Part shown: positions 8,247 to 17,589 of the stretch, piece after piece
How positions within the stretch are numbered: the first letter of the stretch is position 1
Layout of the letters: every line of letters starts with the position of its first letter
Assembly (NCBI GenBank): GCA_023627715.1
Contig: JAMAHW010000198.1
Span: 1-18,124, forward strand
Direction: 5' to 3'
Length of the DNA: 18,124 bases
Source: Periconia sp. R9002
Lineage: Eukaryota > Ascomycota > Dothideomycetes > Pleosporales > Periconiaceae
Notes under the pieces: generated by a model
The model's database searches: none
Seen by the model: the letters and a program-made list of their open reading frames with translations, nothing else
Told to the model about the DNA's origin: nothing
Translations under genes and position numbers: made by a program

Positions 8247-8943
8247 AAATGTCGGAAAAGCTGCTGAAGGCTATGGAGGGAGGGAAATTTGCATGGGTCC
8301 AGGTCTCAACGACCGTTTTCGTTTTCATTTGTATCCACCTTTCTTTTGTAATCAAACGCTCATTGTTCGGAATCATCCCTTGAAGATGCCAAAGCCCTCA
8401 GGCTGCAAAAACTCGTTTTTACTTGCTACTTTCCACAAATCCACTAAGTCTATCGCATACAACAGTATAAATTCTGGAACTTGAGAAGAATCAGAAGTGC
8501 TGGCGCCGCAAATAAGCCATGATAAGTTTAGTTGAACAAGGATGCGGCGCAATGGACCATAAAGCCAATAAATCATGGGTGGAAACACACGGCTACCAGG
8601 ATGACCATGGACTGATGACCATGGACGCAGAGTGGACGTAATGAATATGTACGAGAATTTAATGGCGCATCCAACTTCGGAAATGCCGCTGCTGATCTGC
8701 TATACTTTCTTATTCTGACGCACATCCTTCACCCTATGCTGTCAGTGAGGGAAAGTGGCGTTACAGCTATGGATGAAGTCTCTCGCGATGAAATCGGAAA
8801 GGAAACAAGGCGGCGACGGCATAGAATTCAACCCTTTGGCATATGTAGCAAATAAATCTAATTTCAGCTACTTTGATTTCGAGTTACAACTGCTACGAAC
8901 ATCTCCAGAGTAAGAAAAACTAAGGACGCAATATTTTCAATAA
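8247..8943. other. Convergent intergenic region with no supported gene
   Basis: About 700 bp lie between two convergent genes. The only local structure noted is a 13-bp sequence (GATGACCATGGAC) repeated at 8600-8612 and 8614-8626. A 41-codon plus-strand frame near 8737 ending RRRRHRIQPFGICSK is basic but too short to call. The stretch probably contains both 3' UTRs. Confidence 0.45.
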
Positions 8944-10097
8944 TCAATTTCGCCAGCTGTTGTGCTCAACTTCCCAGTTGTACGAAAATAATTCCGACTG
9001 GCCGCTAACGGCACGTAGCAGTTGCAGCTAGAGAGTTTAGCGAAGATGTGTAAGAATAAGACAAGCAACTTACTTACTTCGAGAGTTTGGAGGCGAAACA
9101 AATCTGTAGGCCCCCATTCTAGTCCTGTATCTAAGCTGAGACGCACCTTTTCTAAGGTATCTAATGGATCGGGTTCCTTGCAAACCTCCAAAATCAGACT
9201 CCTTTGTTGGGCATCCAGATGTATGTAGACTTCAAGTGCAGTCACGTCCCTCGAACCCCACCGTCTCTCATACTTTTCCATAAGCAGCAACACTTCCTTT
9301 CCGCGGGATTTAGCCAATACTATGTGCTCTACGAGAGTAGGCAGTCGTTGAGATAAATCCAATGGGACAAAAGTTACTTGAATGACTGCCAGACACGTTA
9401 CGGTGTACGTTTTGCTCCATTCCGCGCTCTTCTCTGTGGCTGTTGAAGCAACCAAGCCAACGGCAGCCGCAATCATCAGAAGTCCTAGCAGCCACGGAAT
9501 ATATGAATATTTCCATTCGAAACCAATGATGAGCATTGTAATGACGCAGAGGAATATCAACACTAGGAAGAATATCGGATACCAAGCTGAGACTTGGTTG
9601 ACAACAAAGTAATCGATCGGCAATACGAGGAGGCTTACGCAAGGAACGAAAGGAACGACGTGGAAGTATTTGTTTGGTATTCCGAATAGGCGCTCGCGAT
9701 GGCTGAGAGGAGTGTAGAGGTCGATGTATGTAATCTGCAAACGATCAACTTTTGCTCACTCATTCAACGCTGAACTTACTAAAACTGCGACCGTTCCGAA
9801 CACCGTGCTGGCGTTGACGAGCCCATCGCGGATCCCATTGTATTCCTCGAGCGCAATCGCGATAATGAGTAAAGTTATTTGGAACAATATAAGAACGATC
9901 ACAGATAAGTGGAAAGAGCGTGGTACATTGTACCTGGAGGCCCTCTCCAAGGTGTGTTCGTATAGCAATCTTGGCGTGTGGGTGTATGATTCGAGGAGTC
10001 TACACAAGTGCGGTGAGAAGAAGGATTGGATAGCAAAGACAATGCAGTAAAGCAGGTGAATTGCAATAACTGCAACGAGAATCCCGTACTGGTACAT
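8944..10097 (-). CDS. Orphan seven-TM-like protein with C-terminal cytoplasmic domain
   Basis: Exons on the minus strand: 10097-9780, 9734-9078 and 9027-8944; introns are 45 nt (GTAAGT...TTTGCAG) and 50 nt (GTAAGTAAGT, branch GCTAAAC, CTCTCTAG). The sum is 353 codons, a 352-aa protein. Hydrophobic segments lie near residues 5-28, 62-84, 92-112 (spanning the first splice), 129-148, 156-176, 184-204 and 214-234. A polar C-terminal part of about 118 residues follows (LLLMEKYERRWGSRDVTALE..., ending NWEVEHNSWRN). If the second intron were retained the tail would instead read into LLVLFLHIF and stop at 8937; the strong splice signals favour removal. It resembles the other 7-TM-like proteins here only in layout. 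Confidence 0.7.
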
Positions 10098-10741
10098 AGT
10101 TGAAAGGAAGTAAGTTTGGGTATTGCAGGTGAACTGTGTCTACTATTCTCACTCGCAATGCTTTTGTTCAGCAGCAGAGACAAAATTAGACCACCCCCCC
10201 CCCCTGACTATGGTCGCCCAGGATTAGACCCCCCCCCCCTGACTATGGTCGCCCAGGATTAGACCCCCCCCCCTTGACTATGGTCGCCCAGGATTAGACC
10301 CCCCCCCTTGACTATGGTCGCCCAGAATTAGACTGGCCTCCCCCCCGACTATGGGCATCCGATAGTACTCATTCGTAACCATCACTCTTATGCATCAAAG
10401 TTCCTCTGTCTATGACACCCTCTGCCCAAATCTGGATCTAACTCCGCCTGTTCCGCCTTTCAACACCGTTCTTTGGCCTGCCGTTTGCGCTGACTTGATC
10501 CAACCCAACCTAACCCAACCCACCTCCTTGTCGCAAGTCTCACCCTCGACCTGCTTGCTCTCCTTCCACTTGCAAATCGAATCCATCGTGGCATCTACGG
10601 ATATCAGCTCGTGTTGGTAGTACTTGCGGTTCACACCCTGGCGCGCTTGATCAGCTTGATCACGCCGTTGCCTTGGCCTTGGTGTTTGCTACACAGTACA
10701 ACACTCTCCGTTGAACAATCTTTATCACCTTTCCGGCCTAG
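10098..10741. promoter_or_regulatory. Divergent promoter region with C-run array
   Basis: This 644-bp gap separates genes that diverge at 10097 (-) and 10742 (+). It contains the first C-run minisatellite (10185-10360). Downstream of that is a pyrimidine-rich stretch (CCAACCCAACCTAACCCAAC near 10500) typical of fungal core promoters, leading to CCTAGATGG at 10742. Open frames at 10390-10634 on both strands look like composition artefacts. Confidence 0.5.
10185..10360. repeat. C-run minisatellite array 1
   Basis: Four to five units, each a 23-nt core (GACTATGGTCGCCCAGGATT plus AGA) followed by a C-run of about 9-13, sometimes ending in T or TT. Cores in the middle of the array are identical, while the C-run length varies between units. 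The last unit is degraded (AGAATTAGACTGGCC then a shorter C-run). It starts 88 bp upstream of the minus-strand ATG at 10097. Confidence 0.92.
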
Positions 10742-11643
10742 ATGGCTTCTAACAGTGTCGAGACTGCTCTGGAGACGATTTTGCAGACACCTAATTCCCA
10801 ATTAGCTAATTTTATGCCGCTCCTGTTAAAGGTGAATGCCCACATAGCGACTACTTTGATATCACAGTGCAACGGTGAGCACCTCACTAGGTCCTAACCC
10901 ATGAGCATCGAGATTAACGAAACTCCAGATCAACCGCAACCCGTCGTACCAAACAACCTTGCAGAGCCTTTCGCCAAGATCCCATCCGCCACGTCATACA
11001 ATGATGAGATGAACGAACATATGACATCCGCATCCGCGGGCACGACTCTCGAGATGATCAAAACTCGAAACCGACTAGAACCTGATGTACTGAAATCATT
11101 TCCAGACATCTTCACCAACGGCGTGAACATAGCTAGGGGGATCGTCGGGTCGGATAAAATAAGGGAAACCATAATGCGCCGAATGAAGCACGTTCAGGAT
11201 TGCTGGGAGTTTCATGTTCAACATCGTAAAGAAGATTTGCGGAATCACAAGAGCACGGTAAAGTGGAAACGCGGGCAACACGTGAATTCTTTCCTCGACC
11301 AAAATATGGGTGATTTGCTTTTCATACTGAGCGATAGGTGGAATGTAGTATGCGATTCGATGGACCGAGGATGGCCAACAAAGGAATTGTTAAAGGCGTG
11401 GAATGACAGCGACGATATCAAACTTCTTTCAAGCCAGTTTCGTCTTTATCTAGACAATCAAGATCTCGAGTCGCTGGTAGGAGGAAAACTGAAGCCGCAG
11501 GATTCAAACCCAACAGAATTATGTACGTAGTGGGTCTAAACACATCGCCGAAGCAGACTAACATAGGACTAGGGGACCAAATGATGTGCGACTTAAATGA
11601 GTGGATGCCCTCACCGCTCGAAGGCGTATCCACAAGCAATTAG
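10742..11643 (+). CDS. Orphan three-exon gene, 265-aa helical protein
   Basis: Exons 10742-10874, 10929-11522 and 11573-11643; introns 54 nt (GTGAGC, branch TCCTAAC, CTCCAG) and 50 nt (GTACGT, branch ACTAAC, ACTAG). The total is 266 codons. The start ATG follows CCTAG and has G at +4. The N-terminal exon encodes an amphipathic helix (VETALETILQTPNSQLANFM). The middle is rich in charged residues (KIRETIMRRMKHVQDCWEFH) and the end is acidic. No signal peptide, membrane segment or known domain is seen, so a soluble intracellular protein is likely. A later ATG at 10901 would give a shorter one-exon N-terminus. Its last 33 bp overlap the end of the convergent gene at 11611. Confidence 0.65.
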
Positions 11644-12167
11644 GGACCCAGACGCTACCTCGCAAGACGCAGTCGAGTCTTCACACACTAAAACATCGGC
11701 AACATTGACATCCATCTCTACGCCGTTGATTCTCAACTTTGTAGAATCCCCCATCTCAACTATGATAATGAGCCAACAGAGATTCGGGCCAAACTGGGCG
11801 GTCTTGCCAGGCCTGATTAGCACCCCGGCTCCGCCAGACCGAGAGAATTTCTTAACAGTTGGTTAGTAATAAGCAAGCTTGAGAAGTGTTGTAGAGGTAC
11901 CTTGGTTCCCCAGAGAGTGCGCACAAAACTCTCGACGCCGTGGAATTTGCTGAGATCGAATCTTGATGGTTGCCCAGGTGCGGATTTTGCGTCTTCACCA
12001 GCCTGAACAATCTCAGCGCGCACTTCCGCAATCTTTTCTTCCAGACCAGGAAATCTAGTAATTCGGATAGAAGGCATTGTAGCTGGAGGGCGTCTTGTCC
12101 TTGTACGGCGTGAAAGTGACGTGGCTTGCGAGGAAGATCGTGAGGTGGTCCGTGCATAGGGACGCAT
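11611..12167 (-). CDS. Orphan two-exon gene, small soluble protein
   Basis: Exon 1 is 12167-11901 and exon 2 is 11850-11611, with a 50-nt intron (GTACCT, branch TACTAACC, acceptor TTAAG), phase 0. From the first ATG the product is 168 aa; from the second ATG (12077, MPSIRITRFPGLEEK) it is 138 aa. The extra 30 residues are Arg/Ser/Thr-rich and could be a mitochondrial-type leader or simply untranslated. The first exon encodes a charged helix (LEEKIAEVRAEIVQAGEDA). The second looks beta-rich, with a Gly-rich turn (SRSGGAGVLIRPGKTAQFGP) followed by alternating hydrophobic strands (LCWLIIIVEM, LRINGVEMDVNVADVLV). The family is not recognised. Its end overlaps the convergent neighbour's coding sequence. 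Confidence 0.6.
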
Positions 12168-12594
12168 GACTAAAGTTGTGGTGGGGTTTTAGCGTCGTGT
12201 GGAATACTGGCGAGTGCGTCAAGCAACTTGTGCCGGCCAAAGGCGGGCTAATATATCAATGACATGGAATGATAGTCCTTCAAGGCTTCTCGAGCAAAAA
12301 GCTTCAAATTTCAGCCTTGTTTCACCGGAAGAAGACCGTATCTGCCTAACATGGTGTAATTGGCCAGAAGTTCCTGCTTGAATGTACCTGCTCCATGCAT
12401 AGGGTCCTTGCAAAATTGTCTTCGCATACCTAGTTGAATGCACATGTGGTCTGTGCTTCTTACCGATGCGCAGCTGTTTCCAAAACAAGGGCGCCCTAAC
12501 AGAGAAGATTATGTCGCAGGGTTATGATGCTGTATAAGACCCGCTGTTGGACCACCCACCCGAATGTAAATCCAAAATCCAGTCCATTGAGCCC
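12168..12594. promoter_or_regulatory. Divergent promoter region
   Basis: This 427-bp gap separates the genes starting at 12167 (-) and 12595 (+). The plus-strand gene has TATAAG at 12533-12538. Open frames at 12199-12488 on both strands have no features and overlap each other; I take them as chance. Confidence 0.5.
12533..12538 (+). promoter_or_regulatory. TATA box for the 12595 gene
   Basis: TATAAG lies about 62 bp before the ATG at 12595, a suitable distance for transcription start about 30 bp upstream of translation. Confidence 0.45.
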
Positions 12595-13176
12595 ATGCAG
12601 TCACCTCCTCAACGTTTCTACTCCGAAGCAATGATGGATCCTGTCACCTCTCCACCGCCTTCAGGCGGTTCAAGAGCTGAGCTGCCCCAGGCAAACCGTC
12701 GCGTCAAACGGTCGTCATCTCCGCATCCATGTGGCCAAGTACAAGCAAGCAAAAAGCAACAGATCAACCCAGCTGCGGAACTCCCTCGAAACGATACCAA
12801 CATTAACGGGTTGGAGGCGCGTCGTAGTGCTCGTGAAAAGGTCAGACCAATTTACATTGCTTCGATATCCATATCCACGCTAATACACAGGCAGTTTAGG
12901 GAGAGAGTTAATACTGCAGCCACCAAGACGAAGGCTCACGGAGAGTTGTTAATGAATATAAGCAATAACCTGACCAAAATCAACGACAGTCTTCACATCA
13001 TGAGCAGATATATCGAAGATGATTCTTTTTTGGTGATGATAGAGAAAATGGTGGTTTCCTTAGAGGCTATGAAAATGGGAGATGCTTCTAGCACAGCAGC
13101 AGAGGAACCGGTTGGCTATGAAAGACCGATACACAGCCTGAAGGACTCGTTCTACATCAATGACAGCCAGAACTGA
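12595..13176 (+). CDS. Orphan small protein, disordered N-terminus and helical C-terminus
   Basis: Two exons, 12595-12840 and 12895-13176, give 175 aa. The 54-nt intron has a weak donor (GTCAGA), a clear CTAAT branch, and CAG at 12894. Skipping it is also frame-neutral and would add 18 mostly hydrophobic residues (VRPIYIASISISTLIHRQ), so the donor call is uncertain. Removal gives a continuous charged helix (RRSAREKFRERVNTAATKTK). The N-terminal half is Pro/Ser-rich with a basic motif (RRVKRSSSP), a possible nuclear signal. The C-terminal half is helical (ELLMNISNNLTKINDSLHIM, then VMIEKMVVSLEAM). No known domain is recognised. Its last 25 bp overlap the end of the hydrolase gene on the other strand. 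Confidence 0.6.
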   Translation: MQSPPQRFYSEAMMDPVTSPPPSGGSRAELPQANRRVKRSSSPHPCGQVQASKKQQINPAAELPRNDTNINGLEARRSAREKVRPIYIASISISTLIHRQFRERVNTAATKTKAHGELLMNISNNLTKINDSLHIMSRYIEDDSFLVMIEKMVVSLEAMKMGDASSTAAEEPVGYERPIHSLKDSFYINDSQN

Positions 13177-14614
13177 TGGAGGCTTTCGACATCCGCGCGA
13201 AGGATTTCTGTCAGTTCCATTATCTCCTGCCCGCGATCGTTGTAGGCAAAAGCATGAGCCTTGTTTTCAGCGTATATGCAGTGGATGTCCGGGTCCGAGT
13301 AGAGGATTGATATTAGTCGATGGAAATCTTCGGTATCTGTATGCGGCACATGCTTGTCTTGACATCCGTGGACGATTCTAATTTTTGGGCAATAGTCGGG
13401 CTTTCTCATCGTAGGGGGATCCAGATTGATCACGAATGCATCCGATTCTGGTGCAAACTGAGGGCCAAACTGCGCGACTTGCGCTGCACCAGCTTTTTCA
13501 GCTAGTATCTCACGATCCTGCTCTCCATACTCTACAATCAATTTTTTCTCCCCAACCTTTTCAATCATTCTTTCCCCCGCTTTTCTGACAATTGTCCGGG
13601 GACTCGCAATGTTTGCCTCTGGGTCCGGGTTCTGACATGCTCCGGTCGATGAATAGTCCTCGCCCGCCATTGCCTGCATGTTTTGCAACACAGACCAGCC
13701 CATAAATATTAGTTGCCATAAGGAGCGTGTCTGCCTGTCTCCGTCGTTTATGATCATCGCACATAAGGTCGTTGAGAGGCCAAAAGCGGCCCCCATTCCT
13801 TCAACGGGAAAGGAGCCCCTTCGTAGGAGCTGAAGGGGTGATGTGTATCTTTGAGCAAGAATTTCTACTGCAACCTTCTGTATCTTATCCTTTTCATATC
13901 GCCGACCCATAAATTCTTCGTATTCTAGTCGTATGTAGTGTTTGAACAACGGATATTTGTAGGACATGGAGTAAACTTCGACACCAGTCCCACACGAGAG
14001 AAGCCATGTCAGCCAGGCTGGAATGGCTCCCGCGCTCTCCGAGGTCACAAATACCTTATCTGTTCGAACTTTCGAAAGCATAGAGGGATAGCGACTCGTG
14101 ATTTCTCTCTCGAACCTTGCAGTCTCGGTGCCAAGATATCGCAAGACCGCATGCACATATTCTTTGAGAACATTGCACGAGCTTTCAGGAAGGAGCGGAT
14201 AACGCATATCAACTATGATTGTAGTCCTGGTATGGACGTCTTTGTAGAAGGAGTGATACCACGGCGCGTATGTGGGCTCTGCGCCCGTGCACTGTTTTGA
14301 TTAGCATACATTGGTGCTTTTTGAGATCGTGACATGCTCACCAATCCGCCCCCGGGCCAATTAATAAATAAATCGGGGATTTGAGGTTCCCCACGGCAGA
14401 GATCTTTGTGAACACGGATGTGAAGACTCAATTCGATCGTATCCTGAATGGGGGAGATATCGAAACAATGGAAATCATCGTAAAGATGCTTCTGCTCTTC
14501 ACTTGCTTCGAGCTTGTCACCCTGCTCAAGAAAAGCAGTTTTCCAGAAATTCGCCATAGCTGAGTTTGGACGGCGAAACAGGTGGAGGAATTTGCTGGGC
14601 AAATGTCTGTCCAT
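13152..14614 (-). CDS. Alpha/beta hydrolase, HSL/arylacetamide-deacetylase type (abhydrolase_3)
   Basis: Exon 1 is 14614-14342 and exon 2 is 14291-13152, with a 50-nt intron (GTGAGC, branch TGCTAATC, AACAG); the product is 470 aa. An ATG at 14557 (MANFWKTAF) would give 451 aa. The order of motifs is that of the family: an oxyanion-loop segment INWPGGGL (residues 85-91), beta strand and VDMRYPLLPES, nucleophile elbow SESAG (Ser177), and a late IRIVHGCQDKHVP with acid Asp403 and catalytic His437 in ENKAHAFAY. Such enzymes cleave ester or acetyl groups of small or steroid-like substrates. Two motif changes stand out: PGGG replaces the usual HGGG, and Ser175 replaces the first Gly of G-x-S-x-G. 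A long insert sits between the elbow and the acid. No clear signal peptide; substrate unknown. Confidence 0.85.
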
Positions 14615-14912
14615 CACGATTGCCCTGGTCGTTAACTAAAATCATACCCCCCCGGCTCTGCCCGACTAGGATCATACCTCCCCCCCTGGCTCTGCCCGAC
14701 TAGGATCATAGCCCCCCCCGGCTCTGCCCGACTAGGATCATACCTCCCCCCCTGGCTCTGCCCGACTAGGATCATTCCCCCCCCCCCTCCTCCCACGCCC
14801 CGGCTCTGGTCATTATGACCACTCGCGACTATCTCCGCTGCTTCTCGCGACTTCGTTGCTCTGCCTCCGCCATTGTTAGCACTACCGACATTATTCTATT
14901 TTGCAACCTATC
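14615..14912. promoter_or_regulatory. Divergent promoter region with C-run array
   Basis: The 298-bp gap separates the hydrolase gene (start 14614, -) from the duplicated-module gene (start 14913, +). Most of it is the second C-run minisatellite (14638-14814). No TATA is clear on either side. The remaining 98 bp before 14913 have no supported coding exon. Confidence 0.5.
14638..14814. repeat. C-run minisatellite array 2
   Basis: Four units with a 23-nt core (GGCTCTGCCCGACTAGGATC plus ATA) followed by CC(T)CCCCCCCT-type runs of about 8-12 bases. Aligned without gaps, this core matches the core of array 1 at 15 of 23 positions, including the shared AGGAT block. The array ends in an imperfect CCCCCCCCCCCCTCCTCCCACG segment close to ATG 14913. 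Confidence 0.9.
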
Positions 14913-17132
14913 ATGCAACTCATTCAACAAACACATTTGCTTGAGGAATACAAGGTAGTCGTTCACTTCGCGTTTGGTGACAAAGCTAACAACTATCAAG
15001 CGCGCGCGTGAGGAGGCGAGGGAGAAATCGGCCTTCTGGTTAGGGCTGATATCGGGCGACGAAGTAACCCCCAAGCAAATCGAACAAGCCCTCGACAGTC
15101 GCAACGAGATGTCTCATCAGGTCATCGCTCTTGTAAGACGTCTATTCGCAGGTGCCGGGGTTGGGGAAGGGGTGGAGGAGGAACTTGATGCCCACTCTAC
15201 GGTGAACGATAACATGTTTCAACTCATGAACATGTTCGGTAGGCGCGTGTCTTCAGAACCACCAAAGCTATCCTCTCTACCCACTCCGCTGTCTCAATAT
15301 CCACATGTGCTGGCGTACTTGGGCTGTAATCTGGAGAAAGTCAAGCACCTTACAACATGTACTTGGCTTATCCCTCAGCTAACACTCTTGCCTTGTCAGG
15401 ATGTTACCAACCTCCTCACAGAGATGTAAGTTTTACACCGGTCGATCGCGAAGAGAAAAACTTTCGATCTCCCACTTTACTACTTTAGAGTAACGCTAAC
15501 AGTTGTAGTGATGCTTGTTTTCAACATATCTCACTTGAACGGGTCGACCAGAGTATCCTACAAGAAATTGCAGCGATTATTCCCATATACCGCTACAGAA
15601 AAACTCGCCCTGAGGAATACGTGTTATCGCCGTCTATGACAAAGTGGTACCACGATTATCTCAATGGCCTCATCTATCAGCGTCTCACTCAACCGCCTTC
15701 CATAGGAAGTCCTTTCATGCCATTCTTGGTGGGAATGTCTATGTTGCGTGTTGCGATAGCTTCGGATCACATTCAGGAAGACAAATCGGTGTGCTCGGAG
15801 CACGGCTCTTACAAATCTATATTCCAGCATGTACCGTGGACCTGGCCACTGGCAGAACTATGTGGCGACACCCGCAGGGAATTTTGTTGTGTGCGGAAAT
15901 ATTGCTGGTATTTACACGCGATGTTGTCACCACACTTACAACCAATGGGTCTAAGCTCTTCTGAACGCTCGCTGTTATCCGTTCTTGGTTGGAGTCAATA
16001 TCCCCAAAAACTTTTGCTTGAACAATACAAGGTAATCGTCAACGTCAACCTTAGTAACAAAACTAACAACTAGTAAGCGTGCAATTCCGGAGGTGAGGTC
16101 TCGGGTAGCTACCTGGATTTCACTGCTATCGGAATATACTATAGAAGACGTCGACGTATCCCCTGAGAGTATTGAAGAGGCTATCACGAGTTCCAACGGA
16201 ATGTCTGATCAGGGTAGTGCTCTTCTGGGGCGTCTGCTGTTTGGTTTGGAAACTGGTAATAATTACCTTTCTCCGAAATTGACACTCGACGATAACATGT
16301 TCCACCTCATGTCGATGTTCGGCAAGGAACTTTGGCCGATCGCACCACACCCACCAATTTCACGGAAGCCACGCGCCATTAAGACTTTGGGTGATGAATT
16401 TCCGATGGTGCTTAGAATTTTAGGCTGCGATCTACGCAATGATGGGCTCTTTCCATGCTTTCTGACAGGTACTCTTGCCTCCAGACTCGCATTCCTGACT
16501 TGTCAAGATGCCCACGCCCTTCTCGAACAGAGGTACGCTTATCTCCTATTATCTAAATGAAAACTAATAATTACAGCCAAGCATGTCTTCATTATCTCGA
16601 AAGAATCCAGCTAGTCCCTGGAAAAAAACGCTTAGAGGCGACTACCAGAAGCCACATCGCAACGATAATTCCCATGAACCTCTACCCAGCTGTTCGCCTT
16701 TGGGAATACGCGTTATCGGCATCAGACACAGACTGGTACTATATGCTTCTCGATCACCTTGATGTTTACCGCAAACTCAAAGAAGATTCTCCTCCACCAC
16801 AGCCTGCGGTTTCCGTTGCACTCTGTGTGGGCTTGTGTATGTTGCGCGCTTTAGCAGATCCGAAATCGAAACCAGTCGAGGGGCAGGGCTCGGTATGCAG
16901 GGAACACGGCTACCATGAAAATTTGTTCGAGCGCGTCAAGTGGACTGGCCTATTGGCAAATTTGTGTGGCGTTAGTATCACGGGAAAGTGCTGTGAGATC
17001 ACCTCGTGGCCCGTTATACGTGACGCTCTTCAGGCACAGCTTTCGAAGATTTACACTGACAGTCCTGCTGAACGCGTACTGTCTTCCGTTCTTTTTGGGA
17101 CACCTGTTATATTTCCATATGTAACACGATGA
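14913..17132 (+). CDS. Orphan protein of two tandem copies of one ~320-residue module
   Basis: Exons 14913-14954, 15001-15425, 15509-16031, 16078-16532 and 16577-17132 sum to 667 codons, a 666-aa protein. The start is MQLIQQTHLLEEYK. Module A is residues about 15-330, module B about 331-666. The two match at NDNMFQLMNMFG/DDNMFHLMSMFG, CQDVTNLLT/CQDAHALLE, VCSEHG...LAELCG/VCREHG...LANLCG and ERSLLSVLG/ERVLSSVLF. Each module begins after LLEEYK/LLEQYK at a phase-0, 46-nt intron and is split by a phase-2 intron (83 nt in A, 44 nt in B), so the exon pair was duplicated. No signal peptide or TM segment; conserved Cys/His residues (VC-x-EHG...LCG...CC) could be structural or metal-binding, but I do not recognise the fold. 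Confidence 0.75.
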
Positions 17133-17403
17133 TGGATGGATATCTCTGTGTATTTGCGACTCCTGCTTTTGCCCGTACCTCCTTCCCATAGCCTGACACA
17201 GCTTCACTCTTTATAGCACAATCAATATTCTTTTCTTGCTCCTTTGAAACTGCATGTTCTATATTGAATGCTGTGGCCGATGTAGCGCTGTAGCGCTGTA
17301 ACCCTGCAAGCTCTGGCACCTTGCGAAACCGGGTACCCTGCAGATAGGGATAATACGTGCTGCATCCAAACTTGGCAAAAAGGCAACTGATAAGTACATA
17401 CAT

Positions 17404-17419
17404 CATGCATGCATGCATG
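17404..17419. repeat. CATG tetranucleotide run
   Basis: Four copies of CATG (self-complementary) in a row, about 170 bp before the ATG at 17590. Too short to be more than a microsatellite. Confidence 0.8.
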
Positions 17420-17470
17420 TCTGCCTGATAGAAGGCCGGATTTGGACCTGGGGGGTGGGCATACCCACTG

Positions 17471-17476
17471 TATAAG
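17471..17476 (+). promoter_or_regulatory. TATA box for the 17590 gene
   Basis: TATAAG lies about 114 bp before the ATG at 17590, allowing a short 5' UTR rich in C and T. Confidence 0.4.
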
Positions 17477-17589
17477 AAGCGCACCTCGCGCCCTGTTCCT
17501 TCACTCCCCATCATCACTCAACTTCGCACATATATCGTTCAACCGCTTTATCATTACGTTCCTAGCTATAACGCTGACCTTCTTACACG

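Larger units (their letters stand above)
17133..17589. other. Intergenic region upstream of the small membrane protein gene
   Basis: No gene is supported. It contains a CATG tetranucleotide run (17404-17419), a short TGTAGCGC duplication near 17280-17297, and a TATA-like site at 17471-17476. A 136-codon minus-strand frame (17107-17517) is antisense to the end of the previous gene and overlaps this promoter; I do not accept it. Confidence 0.5.

Noticed and set aside
10390..10634. Open frames on both strands in a CT-rich tract
   Set aside because: They arise from low-complexity promoter sequence just upstream of the 10742 start.
10185..14814. A mobile element delimited by the two C-run arrays
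   Set aside because: The arrays are in the same orientation and diverged, the enclosed genes look like ordinary multi-exon genes, and no transposase or target duplication is seen.
14815..14954. Upstream ATG at 14815 as the start of the duplicated-module gene
   Set aside because: Its frame reads RNTR then stops and is out of frame with LLEEYK, which is matched by LLEQYK in the second module. The ATG at 14913 is in the right frame.
17107..17517. 136-codon minus-strand open frame
   Set aside because: It is antisense to the end of the duplicated-module gene and covers the promoter of the 17590 gene. It has no domain, and its composition looks like chance.
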